A stretch of 64,000 nucleotides of DNA, taken from assembly GCF_036850765.1 (NCBI RefSeq), contig NC_089498.1, positions 55,417,795-55,481,794 of the forward strand, read 5' to 3'. Shown here piece after piece: positions 43,070-54,650 of the stretch. This DNA comes from Saccopteryx bilineata. Taxonomy: Eukaryota > Chordata > Mammalia > Chiroptera > Emballonuridae. Made by a program: the position numbers and the translations under genes. The notes beneath the pieces were generated by a model. It was not told the DNA's origin. It saw only the letters and a list, made by a program, of their open reading frames with translations, and ran no database searches. Each line of letters opens with the position of its first letter. Position 1 is the stretch's first letter.

Positions 43070-45434
43070 ATTTAAATTTGTAAAGGACAAAATTAATTTT
43101 TTATTTTACAAACAAGAAAATACCTGGGTACTTCATATTCCTCAGTCTCCTTCAGAATTATTTTTGACATTAGAAACATTTCTGTCAAGTTTTTTAAAAA
43201 AAACAAATTACCAAAATATCCCTATCTACTTTAATAAAAAGGACACGTGGAAATAGATAGAATGACGACAATAAGTCGCTCTAGTTGTCAGGTTTACTGC
43301 TATAGGAACAGAGAGCAGATGTTGACTTTAAGCGGCTCCCTTCATCCTCAGTTCTGATATAGGAAAGTTCTCTCACAGAACATTTTGCTAAGCTTCTTAA
43401 GAGCACTTCCCTTTAGCTTGTAATGAGAGAATTAGAATGGCATTAGTCAACATGCAACATTCTAGTTTCATTAGGAAGCAATTATAAAAGACATAGCACT
43501 AGATTTTGCATCCACAAAGAAAGATATCATTTGTATCTAAGCCTTGTGATTACAACCATCAAGTACACATTAAACTGAACAAAGCAAGAGCATCAAGGTT
43601 AAAGTTTTCTTAAATGATTTCATAAAACTTTTATATCAGAGACTTATCAATCAAGTTTACTTAAAATACCTCTAATACTGCTTTCAAATCTAGATTTTGA
43701 TGTTTAAAAGAGATAATTTCATCATCTAATGATAATATACATGCCAATAACTGGATTTATCAAGAACATAGATTATAATATAGTATTATTCTCTATCTTT
43801 TTAGCAATTAACGCACATACACAAGTATTACCTGTTTTGTGAGCATATAATTGTAGAGATTTTATTATACTTTAAGCATCATATTTTCCAATATATAGTC
43901 ATTGCAGTTTAACTAAATTCTACTTTAAAGCTCCTATTAAGTCCTTATATGATTGATATATTTATTGCTTCTGCAGAAAAATCCCACTGAAAATGACATG
44001 ATAATGCTTGTCATATACACTGTGATGAACCTGATCACCTCTTCTAATAAATTGTTTTGAAAGTAAGGGTGAAATCTTCATCGCTATTTCTTTTACATTT
44101 AATACATGTTCAAATATGTCTAATTACATCCACTATCAACTTCTAGGAATAAATTGTAGAAAATTTATTTTCTCTCTTTATAAATAATAAACATATTTGG
44201 AAGATATTTAATTTTACTGAGAAGCAATAAAGATTAATTTTTTCTGCAACAAATTGCAACTTTCTAATTGCTTAAAGATCTTTAAGATAATTATCTGTTA
44301 ATCTAATTTACCAGATATCTATATTGATAAAATCCAGCCAAATCTTTTTAATAATAAAATATTAAGCATTCTTCATCAAGCTGATAAAATCCCAGGCACA
44401 AATTCACAAACAACAATTTAAAGAGACTAAAACAAAACAAAATAAAAATGCCACTGTTATTTATATTCCAGTAATAGATTATGTTTTATATCTTCATATT
44501 GAGTCACTGGGCATAATCAATAAATTTAAAACATGAATTTATGTGTCATCATGTAGGATAAGAAAATCAAATATGGACTCATGTCTTGTTACCTTATTTT
44601 AAGTAAATGATACAATGGCACTATAAACCAAGAGATGCAGTATTTCCATAGTGAAGTATCAATGCCATGACTGAGGAGGCATAGTTTCCTATTTTCCCCA
44701 AATTGGCTGTAATCTGTTCTTGATAAATAGCATTATAAGTTCAATGCATGCCTGAGCTCTGGTTTCACTTTATCATTAGCCATTTATTTCTATAAATGAA
44801 GGAAAGGCAAGAAAAAAAAAACTTGGGTTTTAGAGACAGCTATACATGCACTTTTAATGCAGTTTGTATAGTCACTGGGTATTGTGTACTTTGCTGCTCT
44901 AACTCCTAAGTGGCAGGTTCCTCCTCACCTGTTAAAACAATTATCTTCACAGCACATGTAGCACAGAGCCCAAGCTACTCAACAAATAATGACTTGTATC
45001 TCATCCTTTGGTTTCTTGTTGGCAAATATTTATAAGTATTTTCATTGTCCTTCACTATTCAAATACAGGGGAAAATAGTATCTTTTCTAAAGATGTTGGT
45101 GGGTAGTACAAAGGAAGAAGGAGAGTGTTTATGAAACAAGTAAAATTATGGTAATATAATTGACACTATAGTGTACCTTGTGTGGGAAGTGCCTAACATC
45201 ATCAAACAACTAAATATATATATATAACTCTTCTGAAAGTAAAATGACAGATTTTACAATCTTCTAAGTGTTTAAGTTAGTGGTTTGCAAAGATTTATTA
45301 CCTCTATGTAAATTGAAATTAACTTTTTTATTCATTTGTTAAGGAAAATGTATCAAATTCATGATTACTCAGTCTTCTACTAGCTAAGGCTACAATGATG
45401 TTGTTTCTTCCTTAGAGTGAATATGGTAGTTTTA
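43070..45434. other. Unassigned AT-rich non-coding DNA
   Basis: About 2.4 kb. A CCCTATCTACTTTAATAAAAAGG start near 43220 is discussed as a possible Helitron end; the rest gave no gene or confident repeat. Most of the segment is plain AT-rich DNA. Confidence 0.45.
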
Positions 45435-46030
45435 CAGTAGTCCCCCAACCCCTTATCATCAGGAGGGTTACATTTCAAGATCCCCAGGGGATCTATGAAA
45501 TCATGGACAGTACCAATACACACATACCCCTATAATAAATTGTATTATAAACTAGATAATTTCATGGACAGAAAATTTGTCTATTGTGGATCTTGGTAAC
45601 CTCAGTATATATTCTTTTAAAATTTCTTTATAAGGTGGATAATTTTGTCTTTTCCACTTAAGAGAGACACTTTATGACTTCTCTTTGGCATATCTGAATT
45701 GCCAACATCACTATCTTGTGCTTTGGGGCCTATATTAAGTAAAATAAATGTTACTTGAACACAAACACTGTGATACCTGTACAGTCAGTCTGATAACTCA
45801 CACAGCAGCTAGTGACTAGCAGATGAGTAGCATGACAGGGTAGATACATTGGAAAAAGGGATGACTTACATCCTAAGCAGGACTGGGACAGTGTGAAGCT
45901 TTGCTACTCTGTGTGTAATTTAAACCTTATGAATGGTTTGTTTCTTAAACTTTTATTTAATATTTTTAGACAGAGGTTCACTGCGAGTAACTGAAATTGC
46001 AAAAAGCAAAACCACACATATGGGGGACAT
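45435..46030 (-). mobile_element. Internally deleted Tigger (TcMar, MER2-like) DNA transposon
   Basis: The left end CAGTAGTCCCCCAACCCC follows TA. The right end carries GTAACTGAAATTGCAAAAAG and ATGGGGGACAT, the other Tigger terminus, inverted to the left one. Near 45650-45740 the minus strand reads a decayed transposase start, with KRK, SDxGNSDMPKRS and KVxxLS-like residues in the order of the Tigger1 N terminus. So both ends plus the transposase start remain and most of the coding region is deleted. Non-autonomous and old. Confidence 0.75.
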
Positions 46031-46625
46031 TTTTCAGAACAATATAGAGAGTTTAGTCTCTCCCACAATACCCATAAAACAATAAGCTGCCTATCCCAGG
46101 TGTATAATTGACAACACCAGAGCCACTTATTCTCAGTGCCCTCTAGCCAAACAAACAGTATTACCATTATGGTATAAATAATAATTGCCTTTTTTAAAAC
46201 ACACGTTTTGCTTGGCTTTGCCTATGGTGCTATTCTATTGTTTTTAACAAGATAGTGATGTCTCAGTTTATCACTTTTATTGAATTTGATATATGTCAAG
46301 GAAAAAAATGTATGCTCTGAAATTAAAAAAAAAATAAAAACAAGGCAAAATTAGAAATCCTTATCCTTGTCTTTCTTTTTTTCTTCTAGTTAACTTATGC
46401 TTCATAAAAATTATTAGATGATCTACAGTGGAAGTATATTTAATGTTAATTTCTTAGTATTATTCTGTTTAACTTTAAAATCTCAAGCTTAAATCTTAAA
46501 ATGGATAAAGAAACCTCTGAAATAATTTATGTTCATTTTGTAGTTATAGTTTAGCTAATGCATTCAATAGAATTTTATATTGTATCTAATATAACCAAAG
46601 TAGAGGATATTTAATTATAACATAT
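46031..46625. other. Unassigned AT-rich DNA
   Basis: No feature seen apart from the left target duplication TAACATATCTTTG near 46618-46630, matched by TAACTTGTATCTTTG after 53860. Confidence 0.5.
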
Positions 46626-46631
46626 CTTTGG

Positions 46632-47500
46632 TCAGAGTAATGACAGTGTGAGAGATAGCTCATATCAACAAAGTAAAAATCTATAACACAGAAAAGAAAC
46701 CCCAGCTGAGCTGGCAGGCTTGCCTGAAAGATCCACACACTGAATGGACTAAAGGTGGGAAGGGCTGAGAAGGGATGGTGGAAGATAAGGTGCACTCATG
46801 GTCAGTTCCACAGAGGAGAGAAGCCCACACTGTCCAGGATTTTGTCCGCTGGTCCTCTACAGAGGAGGAAAGCCCAGAGTGACTGTTTTTTTTTTGTTTG
46901 TTTTCTCTGTTAGGACTATGGTAAGTAAGGAAGCTTGATTGTCTGGATTTTGTCTGCTGGGGATATGGAGAAGGAGGCCTGAAGTGACTGGTTCTCCTTC
47001 TGCCAGGAGGAGCAGTGAGATTGAGGGGCTTAGGGGGAGACACAAAATCAAAGTGTGGCAGAACAAGGAGTCATGGCCAGTGTTCCTGCAATATGCCTAC
47101 AGCCCAGCAAACCAAAGTGCGGCCCCCTAGCTTCCCATATCCCACCTCCCTCACCTTGCAGGGTACAGAGATTGGCAGTGACTGAACCTACAGCTACCTA
47201 TCCAGAGCCACTCTCTCCCCTGAAGAAAACAGGTGGTCAGTATCTGGTACCTGGTCTGTGGAGACACTGGGGAGAAGGACTTGGGGGGCTGAGATAACCA
47301 TTGATAAGGTTGTAAAGTTGTAAAGCCACGGCTTTAAAGTCCTCACAACATGCCCCACCCACCAACAAAACAGCAGTCCTGTCTACACCATTGTGACAGC
47401 AACAACACAGCAGAGGTGAGCCCAGGATATAAAACTTGTAACATAGCAAGACCTATTGGAAGAAAACAGAAAAGCCTCTCAAAGCTAAAATATATTTTTC
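46632..47500 (+). other. L1 5'UTR without monomers
   Basis: Shares ordered blocks with the 31.6-kb leader: GACTAAAGGTGG, GAGAAGCCCACACTG/GAGAAAACTCAGAGTG, TGTTCCTGCAATATGCCTAC and GCCCCACCCACCAACAAAAC. It has G+C-richer stretches than the AT-rich flanks but no tandem units. Confidence 0.7.
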
Positions 47501-47557
47501 TTCCTTTGACTTTTATTTCATTTAATTATTTTAAAATTATTTTTATTTATTTATTTT

Positions 47558-47560
<3 letters not shown>

Positions 47561-47604
<44 letters not shown>

Positions 47605-47730
47605 GAGGGAGGTAGGAGCAGAAAGCATTGATTCCCATTTGTGCCTTGATCGGACAAGCCCAGAGTTTTGAACCGGCGACCTTAGCATTCTAGGTTGACG
47701 CTTGATCTACTGCGCTACCACAGGTCAGGC
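47561..47730 (-). mobile_element. Short tRNA-derived SINE (CCTGACCTGTGG type)
   Basis: On the minus strand: CCTGACCTGTGGTAGCGCAG, A box, CGCCGGTTCAAAACTCTGGG, GATCAAGGCACAAATGGGAA and a CT-rich tail seen as (GA)n at 47561-47605. Same subfamily as the 20.7-kb copy. Confidence 0.9.
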
Positions 47731-48838
47731 TATTTCGTTTAATTTTTATATGTCTTATCCTTATATTTTCTGAGTCTTTTTTAATTTTTTTTTTTGGTTT
47801 TTGCTCTTTGCTTTTTTGTGGTTTGTCTTTTTTACTTGTCATTATTTAAAAATATTTATACTTTCACTTTCACTTTTAAAGTTTATTGGTTTTTGTTGTT
47901 GTTAGAGTTCTTAACGATATCACTCTTAAATGCCATGAGAGAAGAATAAATGAAATACCATGGCAACACAAGACAGAAAAAGATGAAAAATCTCCAGAAA
48001 GCAAGTTCGGTGACATGGGAACCTTGGAGTTAAATGATACAGAATTCAAAATAAAGTTCTAAAAATACTCAATGAAATGTGAGAAAACATAGATAACCAA
48101 TTTAATGAGCTCAAAAAAACAAATTAATGAATAAAATAAGTAATTCACTAAAGAGATTAAAACTTTAAAAACAGAGATGAAGAATTCAATATATGAATTA
48201 AAAAATAAGCTACCAATTTTAGCTAATAGACCAGGCCAGATAGAGAAAAGAATCAGTGACATCAAATAGGCAACTAGAGATGCTACAGAGAGAAGAAGAG
48301 ACAGACTCACAATTTAAAACAATAAATGAGAGAGCTCTACAAAAATCATCTGACTACATCAGAAGGAGTATATAAGAATAATGGGAATATCAGGGGAAGA
48401 AGAGAGGGAAAAGGTGAATGGAGAGCCTATTCAAACAAATAATTAATAACAACACAATATATCAAAATTTCTGGGGTACAGTTAAAGCAGTAATAAGAAG
48501 AATGTTTATATCATTATAGGATTATATCAAGAAACAAGAGAGATCCCAAGTAAACAATCTAACATCACATCTTAAAATCTAGAAAAAGAACAAAAGCAGC
48601 ACAAAGTCAGCAGAAAAAGGAAATAGTAAAAATTAGAACAGAACTAAATGAAATAGAAAACAAAAACTATAGAAAATAATTAATACAACAAAGGCTTATT
48701 TCTTTGAAAAAAATCAATAAAATTGACAAACTGCTAAGTAGATGTACTAAGAAAAAAAAAGAGAAAGAATGTGACAGAGAAGAAATCACCAAAGATATAA
48801 AGGATCATAGTAAAATACTATGAAAGATTAGTATTCTA

Positions 48839-49243
48839 ATGGCCACCAACTTCAATAATCTAGAAAAAATAGATAAGTTCCTAGAGCTATACAATCTTTG
48901 TAAACTGAGTCACAAAGATGTGGGGAACCTCAATAGACCCATAAGCAGAGAGAAAATGGAAACAACTATCCAATATCATTCCAGAAATAAAAGTTCAGGA
49001 CCAGATGGCTATACTAGTGAATTTTACCAAAAATGCAAAGATTTGGTTTCTATCCTTCTCAAAGTCTTCCAAAACATAGAAGAAGCACTACTCCCTATCA
49101 CATTTTATGAGGTCAACATAACCCTCACACCAAAACCTGACAAACACAACACACAAAAAAGAAAACTACAGATCAATATCTCTAAAGAATACAGATGCAA
49201 AAATTCTAAACAAAATACTAGCAAATCGAATTCAACACATTAA
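48839..49243 (+). pseudogene. L1 ORF2 fragment, start of the RT
   Basis: 134 codons: the EKIDKFLELYNLCKLSHKDV segment, LNRPISREKMETTIQYH, KSSGPDGYTSEFYQ (RT finger block), [23 protein letters not shown], then a frame change. These are the opening RT blocks (PxxxEI...NLNRPI...GPDGFTxEFY...I.LIPKP). Open across the block, but the next blocks are in other frames and the active site is mutated. Confidence 0.8.
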
Positions 49244-50919
49244 AAAAATATAACATGATCAATATTACTCATTCCAGGAGCACAAGAATGATTCAACATA
49301 CCTAAAATAATCAACATAATATACCACATCAACAAAACAAAAAAATATATATTATCTTATCAATAAATGCAAGAAAGGCATTCAATTAAGATACAACATA
49401 ACTTTATGTTTAAAACCATCAATAAAATGAATGTAGAAGGAAAGTACTTCAACATAACAAAAGCTGTATATGACAAACCATTAGCTAATATACTGAAAGG
49501 TGAAAAAATGAAGTTTCTTTCTCTAAAATCAGGACCAAGACAAGGCTGGTCATGATCTCTATTCTTATACAACATCATTCTGGAAGTTTTAGTGAAAGCA
49601 ATCAGGCAAAAGAAAAAAAATGAAAGGCATCCATATTGGGGAATTAGAAGTATAGGTATTGCTTTTTTTCAGATAACACAATCCTGTATAAAGAAAACCT
49701 CAAGGATTCTATTTAAAAAAAACTGTTAGAAACAATAAACTAATATAGTAAAGTTAGAGGATACAAAGTCAATATATGCAAGTCTACTGCTTTTCTATAT
49801 GCCAAAAATGAAACTTTGGAAAATAAACTAAAAAAAAACAAACAAAAAACAACTCCTTTTACAATTGCAACAACAAAAATATGAAGTATCTATAAATAAA
49901 CTTATCAAAGGATGTGAATGACCTATATACTGAAAACCACAAAACATTACTGAAAGAAATTGAAAAAGACATAATGAAATGGAAAAAGATTCCATGTTCA
50001 TCGACTGGAAGAATCAACTTAGATAAAATGGCCATTTTACCCAAAGCAATATAAAAATTTAATGCAATCCCATAAAAATCTCAATGTCATTTTTTAAAGA
50101 AATAGAAAAAAAATTACCAGGCTTGCATGAAAATATAAAAAAAATCCCCAATAGTCAAAGAAATTCTGAGAATAAAGAATAAACCTGAAAGTATCATACT
50201 ACCTGACTTCAAATTATACTATGGAGCCAAGATAATCAAAACAGCATGGTATTGGCAGAAACACAGACATACAGACCAATGAAATGGAATCGAGAGCCTA
50301 GAAATAAACCCACATATACACGGACAAATAATCTTTGACAGAAGAGCCAAAACCATACAATGGAGAAAAGAAAGCCTTTTCAATAAATGGTACTAGCAAA
50401 ATTGGAAAGCCACATGCAAAAAAAAAAAAAAAAGAAAAATAAAAAAGAAGAGAATTGATTATAAATTGTCCCCCCTGCAAAAGAACTAATTCAAAATATA
50501 TCAGATACCTCAGTATGTGATCTGAAACAATAAATTACATAAAAGAAAACATGGGAACTAAACTCATGGACCTTGGTTGTAGAAAAACAATTTATGAATT
50601 TGACACCAAAGCAAGAGAAGTAAAGGCAAAAATAAGTCAATAGGACTACAGTATATTAAACTGAAAAGCTTCTGCACAGCAAAAGAAACTGACAACAAAA
50701 CAAAAAGGCAACCAACCAAATGGGGGATAATATTTACCAACACCAGTTCCAATATTTGGTTAATACCCAACATATATAAAGAAATTACAAAGCTCAGCAA
50801 CAAACAAGCAAACAATCCAATAAAAAACAGAGAATCTCAACAAACACTTTACCCAAGAAGACATCCAATTGGCCAACAGATATAGGAAAAGATGCTAATC
50901 TTCACTAGCTATCAGAGAA

Positions 50920-51343
50920 AAGATTTGGCACATATACACCATGGTATACTATTCAGCCATAAGAAATGATGACATCGGATCACTTACAACAAAATGGTGG
51001 GATCTTGATAACATTATACAGAGTGAAATAGGTAAATCAGAAAAAAAAAAAGAACTGCAGGATTCCATATATTGGTGGGACATAGAAACGAGACTAAGAG
51101 ACATGGACAAGAGAGTGGTGGTTACAAGGGGTGGGGGGAGGGAAGGAGGGAGAGGGGGAGGGGAAGGGGAGGGGCACAAAGAAAACTAGATAGAGGGTGA
51201 TGGAGGACAATCTGACTTTGGGTGATGGGTATGCAACAGAATTGAATGACAAGATAACCTGGACATATTTTCTTTGAATATATTTACCCTGATTTGTTGA
51301 TGTCACCCTATTAAAATTAATAAAAATGTATTTATAAAAAAAA
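50920..51343 (+). mobile_element. Young 5'-truncated L1 tail, nested in the older L1
   Basis: TTTGGCACATATACACCATG, then [27 protein letters not shown] (frame 50941-51189), a G-rich 3'UTR (51120-51175), GACTTTGGGTGATGG and TTAATAAAAATGTATTTATA with a short A tail. It matches the young L1 at 26.2-27.4 kb in its C-terminal codons (KWWDLDNI). AGAGAAAA / AAGAAAA at the two ends is the likely short duplication. Only the last 430 bp of L1 inserted. Confidence 0.85.
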
Positions 51344-51525
51344 GAAAATCAACACTACAATGAGATATCACCTCACATCTGTTAGATTGGCTTGTATCAA
51401 TAAGGCAGGTAATAACAAATGTTGAATAGGCTGTGAAGAACAAGGAATCCTTATTAATTATTGTAAGCTAGTACAGCTACTATGGAAGAAAATATAGTGT
51501 TTCTTTAAAAATTTAAGAATAGAGA

Positions 51526-52945
51526 ACTCTAATTGTACCCAGAACAGCTTGGTACTGGCACAAGATCAGGCATATAGATCAATGGAACAGAAATGAGAAC
51601 CCAGAAATAAACCCACACCTTTATGGACAACTGATATTTGATAAAGGAAGTAAGAGCATACAATGGAGTAAAGATAGCCTCTTTAACAAATGGTTGGGAA
51701 AATTGGACAGCTACCTGCAAAAAAATGAAACTAGACCACCAATTTACACGATTCACAAAAATAAACTCAAAATGAATAAAAAAGACTGAAATGTAAGCCG
51801 TGAAACCATAAGCATCTTAGAAGAAAACATAGGCAGTAAGTTCTCTGACATCTCTCACAGCAATATATTTGCCGATTTATCTCCATGGGCAAGTGAAATA
51901 AAAGACAGGATAAACAAATGGGACTATATCAAACTAAAAAGCTTTTGCACAGCTAAAGACAATAAGAACAGAATAAAAAGACAAACTACACAATGGGAGA
52001 ACATATTTGATAATATTATACATCTGATAAGGTGTTAATAACCAAAATTTATAAAGAACTTGTAAAACTCAACACCAGGAAGATAAACTATCCAATCAAA
52101 AAATGGGCAAAAGAAATGAATAGACACTTCTCCAAAGAGGACATACAAATGGCCAATAGGCATATGAAAAAATGCTTAACATCACTAATCATTAGAGAAA
52201 TGCAAATTAAAACCACAATGAGATATCAGCTCACAGCACAGCATTCAGAATGGCGCTCATCAACAAAACAACACAGAATAAGTGCTGGCGAGCATGTGGA
52301 GAAAAGGGAACCCTCCTGCACTGCTGGTGGGAATGCAGATTGGTGCAGCCACTGTGGAAAACAGTATGGAGATTCCTCAAATAATTAAAAATGAATCTGC
52401 CTTTTGACCCAGCCATCCCACTTTTAGGAATATATCCCAAGAACACCATAGCACTGTTTCAAAAGGAGAAATGCACCCCATGTTTATGGCAGCATTGTTC
52501 ACAATAGTAAAAATCTGGAAACAGCCTGTGTCCATCAGTGGACAAGTGGATTAAAAAGCAGTGGTAGATACAATGGAATACTATGGGGCCATGAAAAAGA
52601 ACGAAATCTTACATTTTGTGACAACATGAATAGACCTGGGAACTATTATGTAAGTGAAATAAGCCAGGCAGAAAGAGAAAAATATCATATGACCTCACTC
52701 ATTTGAGGAATCCAATGAACAATGTGAACTGAGGAATGGAATTGAGACAGAGGAGGGATCAAAGGGACAGAAGAAAAGAAGACAGAGGGAAAGGGGATGA
52801 TAGGATAGGATAAACCTGAAGGGAAGTGGGGAGGGCACTATGGGGAGGGGGATAAGGGAGATGTTGAGGGGAAAACAGGGGAGGGGGGATGCATCGGGGT
52901 AACACTAGAATCTATGTAAACACAATAAATTAAAATCAATTAAAA
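51526..52945 (+). mobile_element. 5'-truncated L1 of a third lineage, nested
   Basis: Starts in the ORF2 connection region (CAGAACAGCTTGGTACTGGC), carries [25 protein letters not shown] near 52280 (zinc-knuckle-like), [16 protein letters not shown] near 52400 and an unusual 3'UTR with GGATGATAGGATAGGATAAACC. It ends in ACACAATAAATTAAAATCAA. Duplication AAAAATTTAAGAATAGAGA (51507-51525) / AAAAAATTAGGAATAGAAA (52943-52961). Its 3'UTR lacks the TGATTTGACTTTGGGTGATGG block of the other copies, which marks a separate lineage. Confidence 0.8.
52032..52388 (+). pseudogene. L1 ORF2 C-terminal fragment
   Basis: 118 codons: [57 protein letters not shown], the standard ORF2 blocks before the knuckle. 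A frameshift follows near 52230, after which the knuckle is read in another frame. Dead copy. Confidence 0.8.
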
Positions 52946-52961
52946 AAATTAGGAATAGAAA

Positions 52962-53285
52962 CCTGACCAGGTGGTGGTGGTGCAGTGGATAGAGCATTGG
53001 ACTGGGACATGAAGGATCCAGGTTTGAAACCCCAAGGTTTCCAACTTGAGCACAGGCTTATTTGGTTGGATAGCCTGCGCTCAAGTTTGAGCCCAAGGTC
53101 GCTGGCTTGATCAAGGGGTCACTTGCTCTGCTGTAGACCCCTGGTCAAGGCACATATGAGAAAGCAATCAATGAACAACTAAGGTGCTGCAACAAAGAAT
53201 TAATGCTTCTCATCTCTCTCCTTTCTTGTCTGTCTGTCCCTATTTGTCCCTCTCTCTCTCTCTGTTTCTGTCACAGTGACACACA
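52962..53285 (+). mobile_element. Rhin-type SINE
   Basis: CCTGACCAGGTGGTGGTGGT (extra TGG in the head), GCAGTGGATAGAGC, GGTTTGAAACCCC, GCTTGAGC units, GAAAGCAATCAATGAACAAC and a CTCTCTGTTTCTGTCAC tail. Sits between the 51.5-kb L1 tail and the older L1; AGGAATAGAA / AAGAATGGAA is the likely duplication. Confidence 0.9.
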
Positions 53286-53858
53286 CGCACAAAATAAGAA
53301 TGGAATTATCATATGACCCAGCAATCCCTCTACTGGGTATTTCCCTCTAAAACTTGAAAACATTGATATGAAAAGACACATGTACCCTCCTGTTCATCAC
53401 AGCATTACAGTGGACAAGACATGGAAACAACCAAAGTGTCCTTTTACAGAGGATTGAATAAAGAACATGTACATATATAGAATGAAAAACTACTCAGCCA
53501 TAAGAATTGATGACATATTGCCATTTACAGCAATGTAGATATACCTTGAAAACATTCTGAGTAAAATAAGCAAATCAGGAAAAGGTAAAAATTGTATAAT
53601 TTCAACATAGGTGGGATATAAAACTGAGACTTATGAACATTGACAAAAGTGAAGTGGTTACTAGGAGAAGGGTTATTTGGTGGAGGAGATGTGGGCAAGA
53701 AGTAAATAGGGATAACTATATGATGATGGAAAATGATTTGACTTTGGGTGATGGGTACACAACATAATCGGTAGTTCAAAATATATAGAAATGTTTACCT
53801 GAAACCTATGCATTCTTACTGATTAATGTTACCCCTTTAAATTTAATTTTCTAAAATA
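53286..53858 (+). mobile_element. Older L1 3' end
   Basis: Resumes at TATGACCCAGCAATCCCTCT, passes GGACAAGACATGGAAACAAC, ACTACTCAGCCATAAG and TGATTTGACTTTGGGTGATGG, and ends TTTTCTAAAATAAAAATAAC. It completes the element opened at 46632. Confidence 0.85.
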
Positions 53859-54530
53859 AAAATAACTTGTATCTTTGATTGTAACAGTCAGAAATTTATT
53901 TTTATGTATCCTCTAAACATTTCCCTCTCCCAAGTTTACATGGTTTAACTTTATAGATACAACTTTTATAAAAAGCTAAGATTGAGACAAAATCTACATA
54001 ATAATGCACAAATAGTTTTATAACTATTCAAACTATATTTTTATTAAATAATATTTGTAATAACATACATGTCAGTGTAATATATAAATCATAAAGACAT
54101 AGTTTTGTCTCACCCTAGCATCAAAGTGTACTAAAAGCATCAATGCCTTAAAATAAGGAAGAACTAAAAATAAACCCCATTCAGGCAATTGAACAACAAC
54201 AACAAAAAAAAAACTAAATGGTTTTCTAATTGCATGGTACCATTAAATTTACATCTCACTTTCTTAGCTCTAACATAGTATTTCTATGTGACAGTTTGGA
54301 TAGTATGGCTCATTAGAAGAACAAGACGTAAACTACAAAGACAGGAAGGTGCTTATAAATTTAAAAATACAAAAAAGATTATGATAAAATACAAGAATAT
54401 AAATTTATTTTTGAATTATCTTTTGCTAATTGAGTATCTATCACATTTACAAATTTAACTGTTATACATACAATTATTTACTTTAGTTTCTGTCCATGAC
54501 TACACAAAGATTCAGATTTTATTACCCTTT
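53859..54530. other. Unassigned AT-rich DNA
   Basis: No gene or repeat recognised beyond the right target duplication near 53866-53880. Confidence 0.45.
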
Positions 54531-54539
54531 CAAAACAAT

Positions 54540-54650
54540 TTGAGAAAAACAATGCTCAGAGAAGCTGTACTGGGTCCAGTTAATAAATAAATGGTGGAGC
54601 CAAGATTTGGCCTCAAAGTCCAGGTGCTTTTCTCAATTGTACATTGCCAA
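54540..54650 (-). repeat. MIR fragment
   Basis: TGCTCAGAGAAGCTGTACTG, TTAATAAATAAATGGTGGAG and CCAAGATTTGGCCTCAAAGTC follow the antisense MIR order (GCTCAGAGAGGTTAAG ... TAAGTGGTGGAGCCAGGATTTGAACCC). Confidence 0.55.

Larger units (their letters stand above)
46632..53858 (+). mobile_element. Near-complete L1 with internal deletion and nested insertions (about 7.2 kb span)
   Basis: The 5' end GTCAGAGTAATGACAGTGTG is the L1 terminus. A 5'UTR (to about 47500), ORF1 start (about 47950-48440), ORF2 linker to RT (48445-50920), C-terminal pieces (51345-51525, 53290-53550) and the 3'UTR to 53858 follow. The duplication TAAC-x(1-3)-TATCTTTG flanks the whole. Between ORF1 and ORF2 about 2 kb (ORF1 C terminus and endonuclease) is deleted at about 48440. 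The RT box reads FSDN near 49659-49670, so the catalytic aspartate pair is lost. Inserted into it are a SINE (47561), a young L1 tail (50920), a second L1 tail (51526) and a Rhin SINE (52962). Confidence 0.85.

Noticed and set aside
44840..45000. MIR or L2 fragment
   Set aside because: CACAGAGCCCAAGCTACTCAACAAATAATGAC resembles a MIR/L2 end, but the upstream part does not fit well enough to report.
47561..47605. Independent (GA)n microsatellite
   Set aside because: It is the CT-rich tail of a minus-strand SINE.
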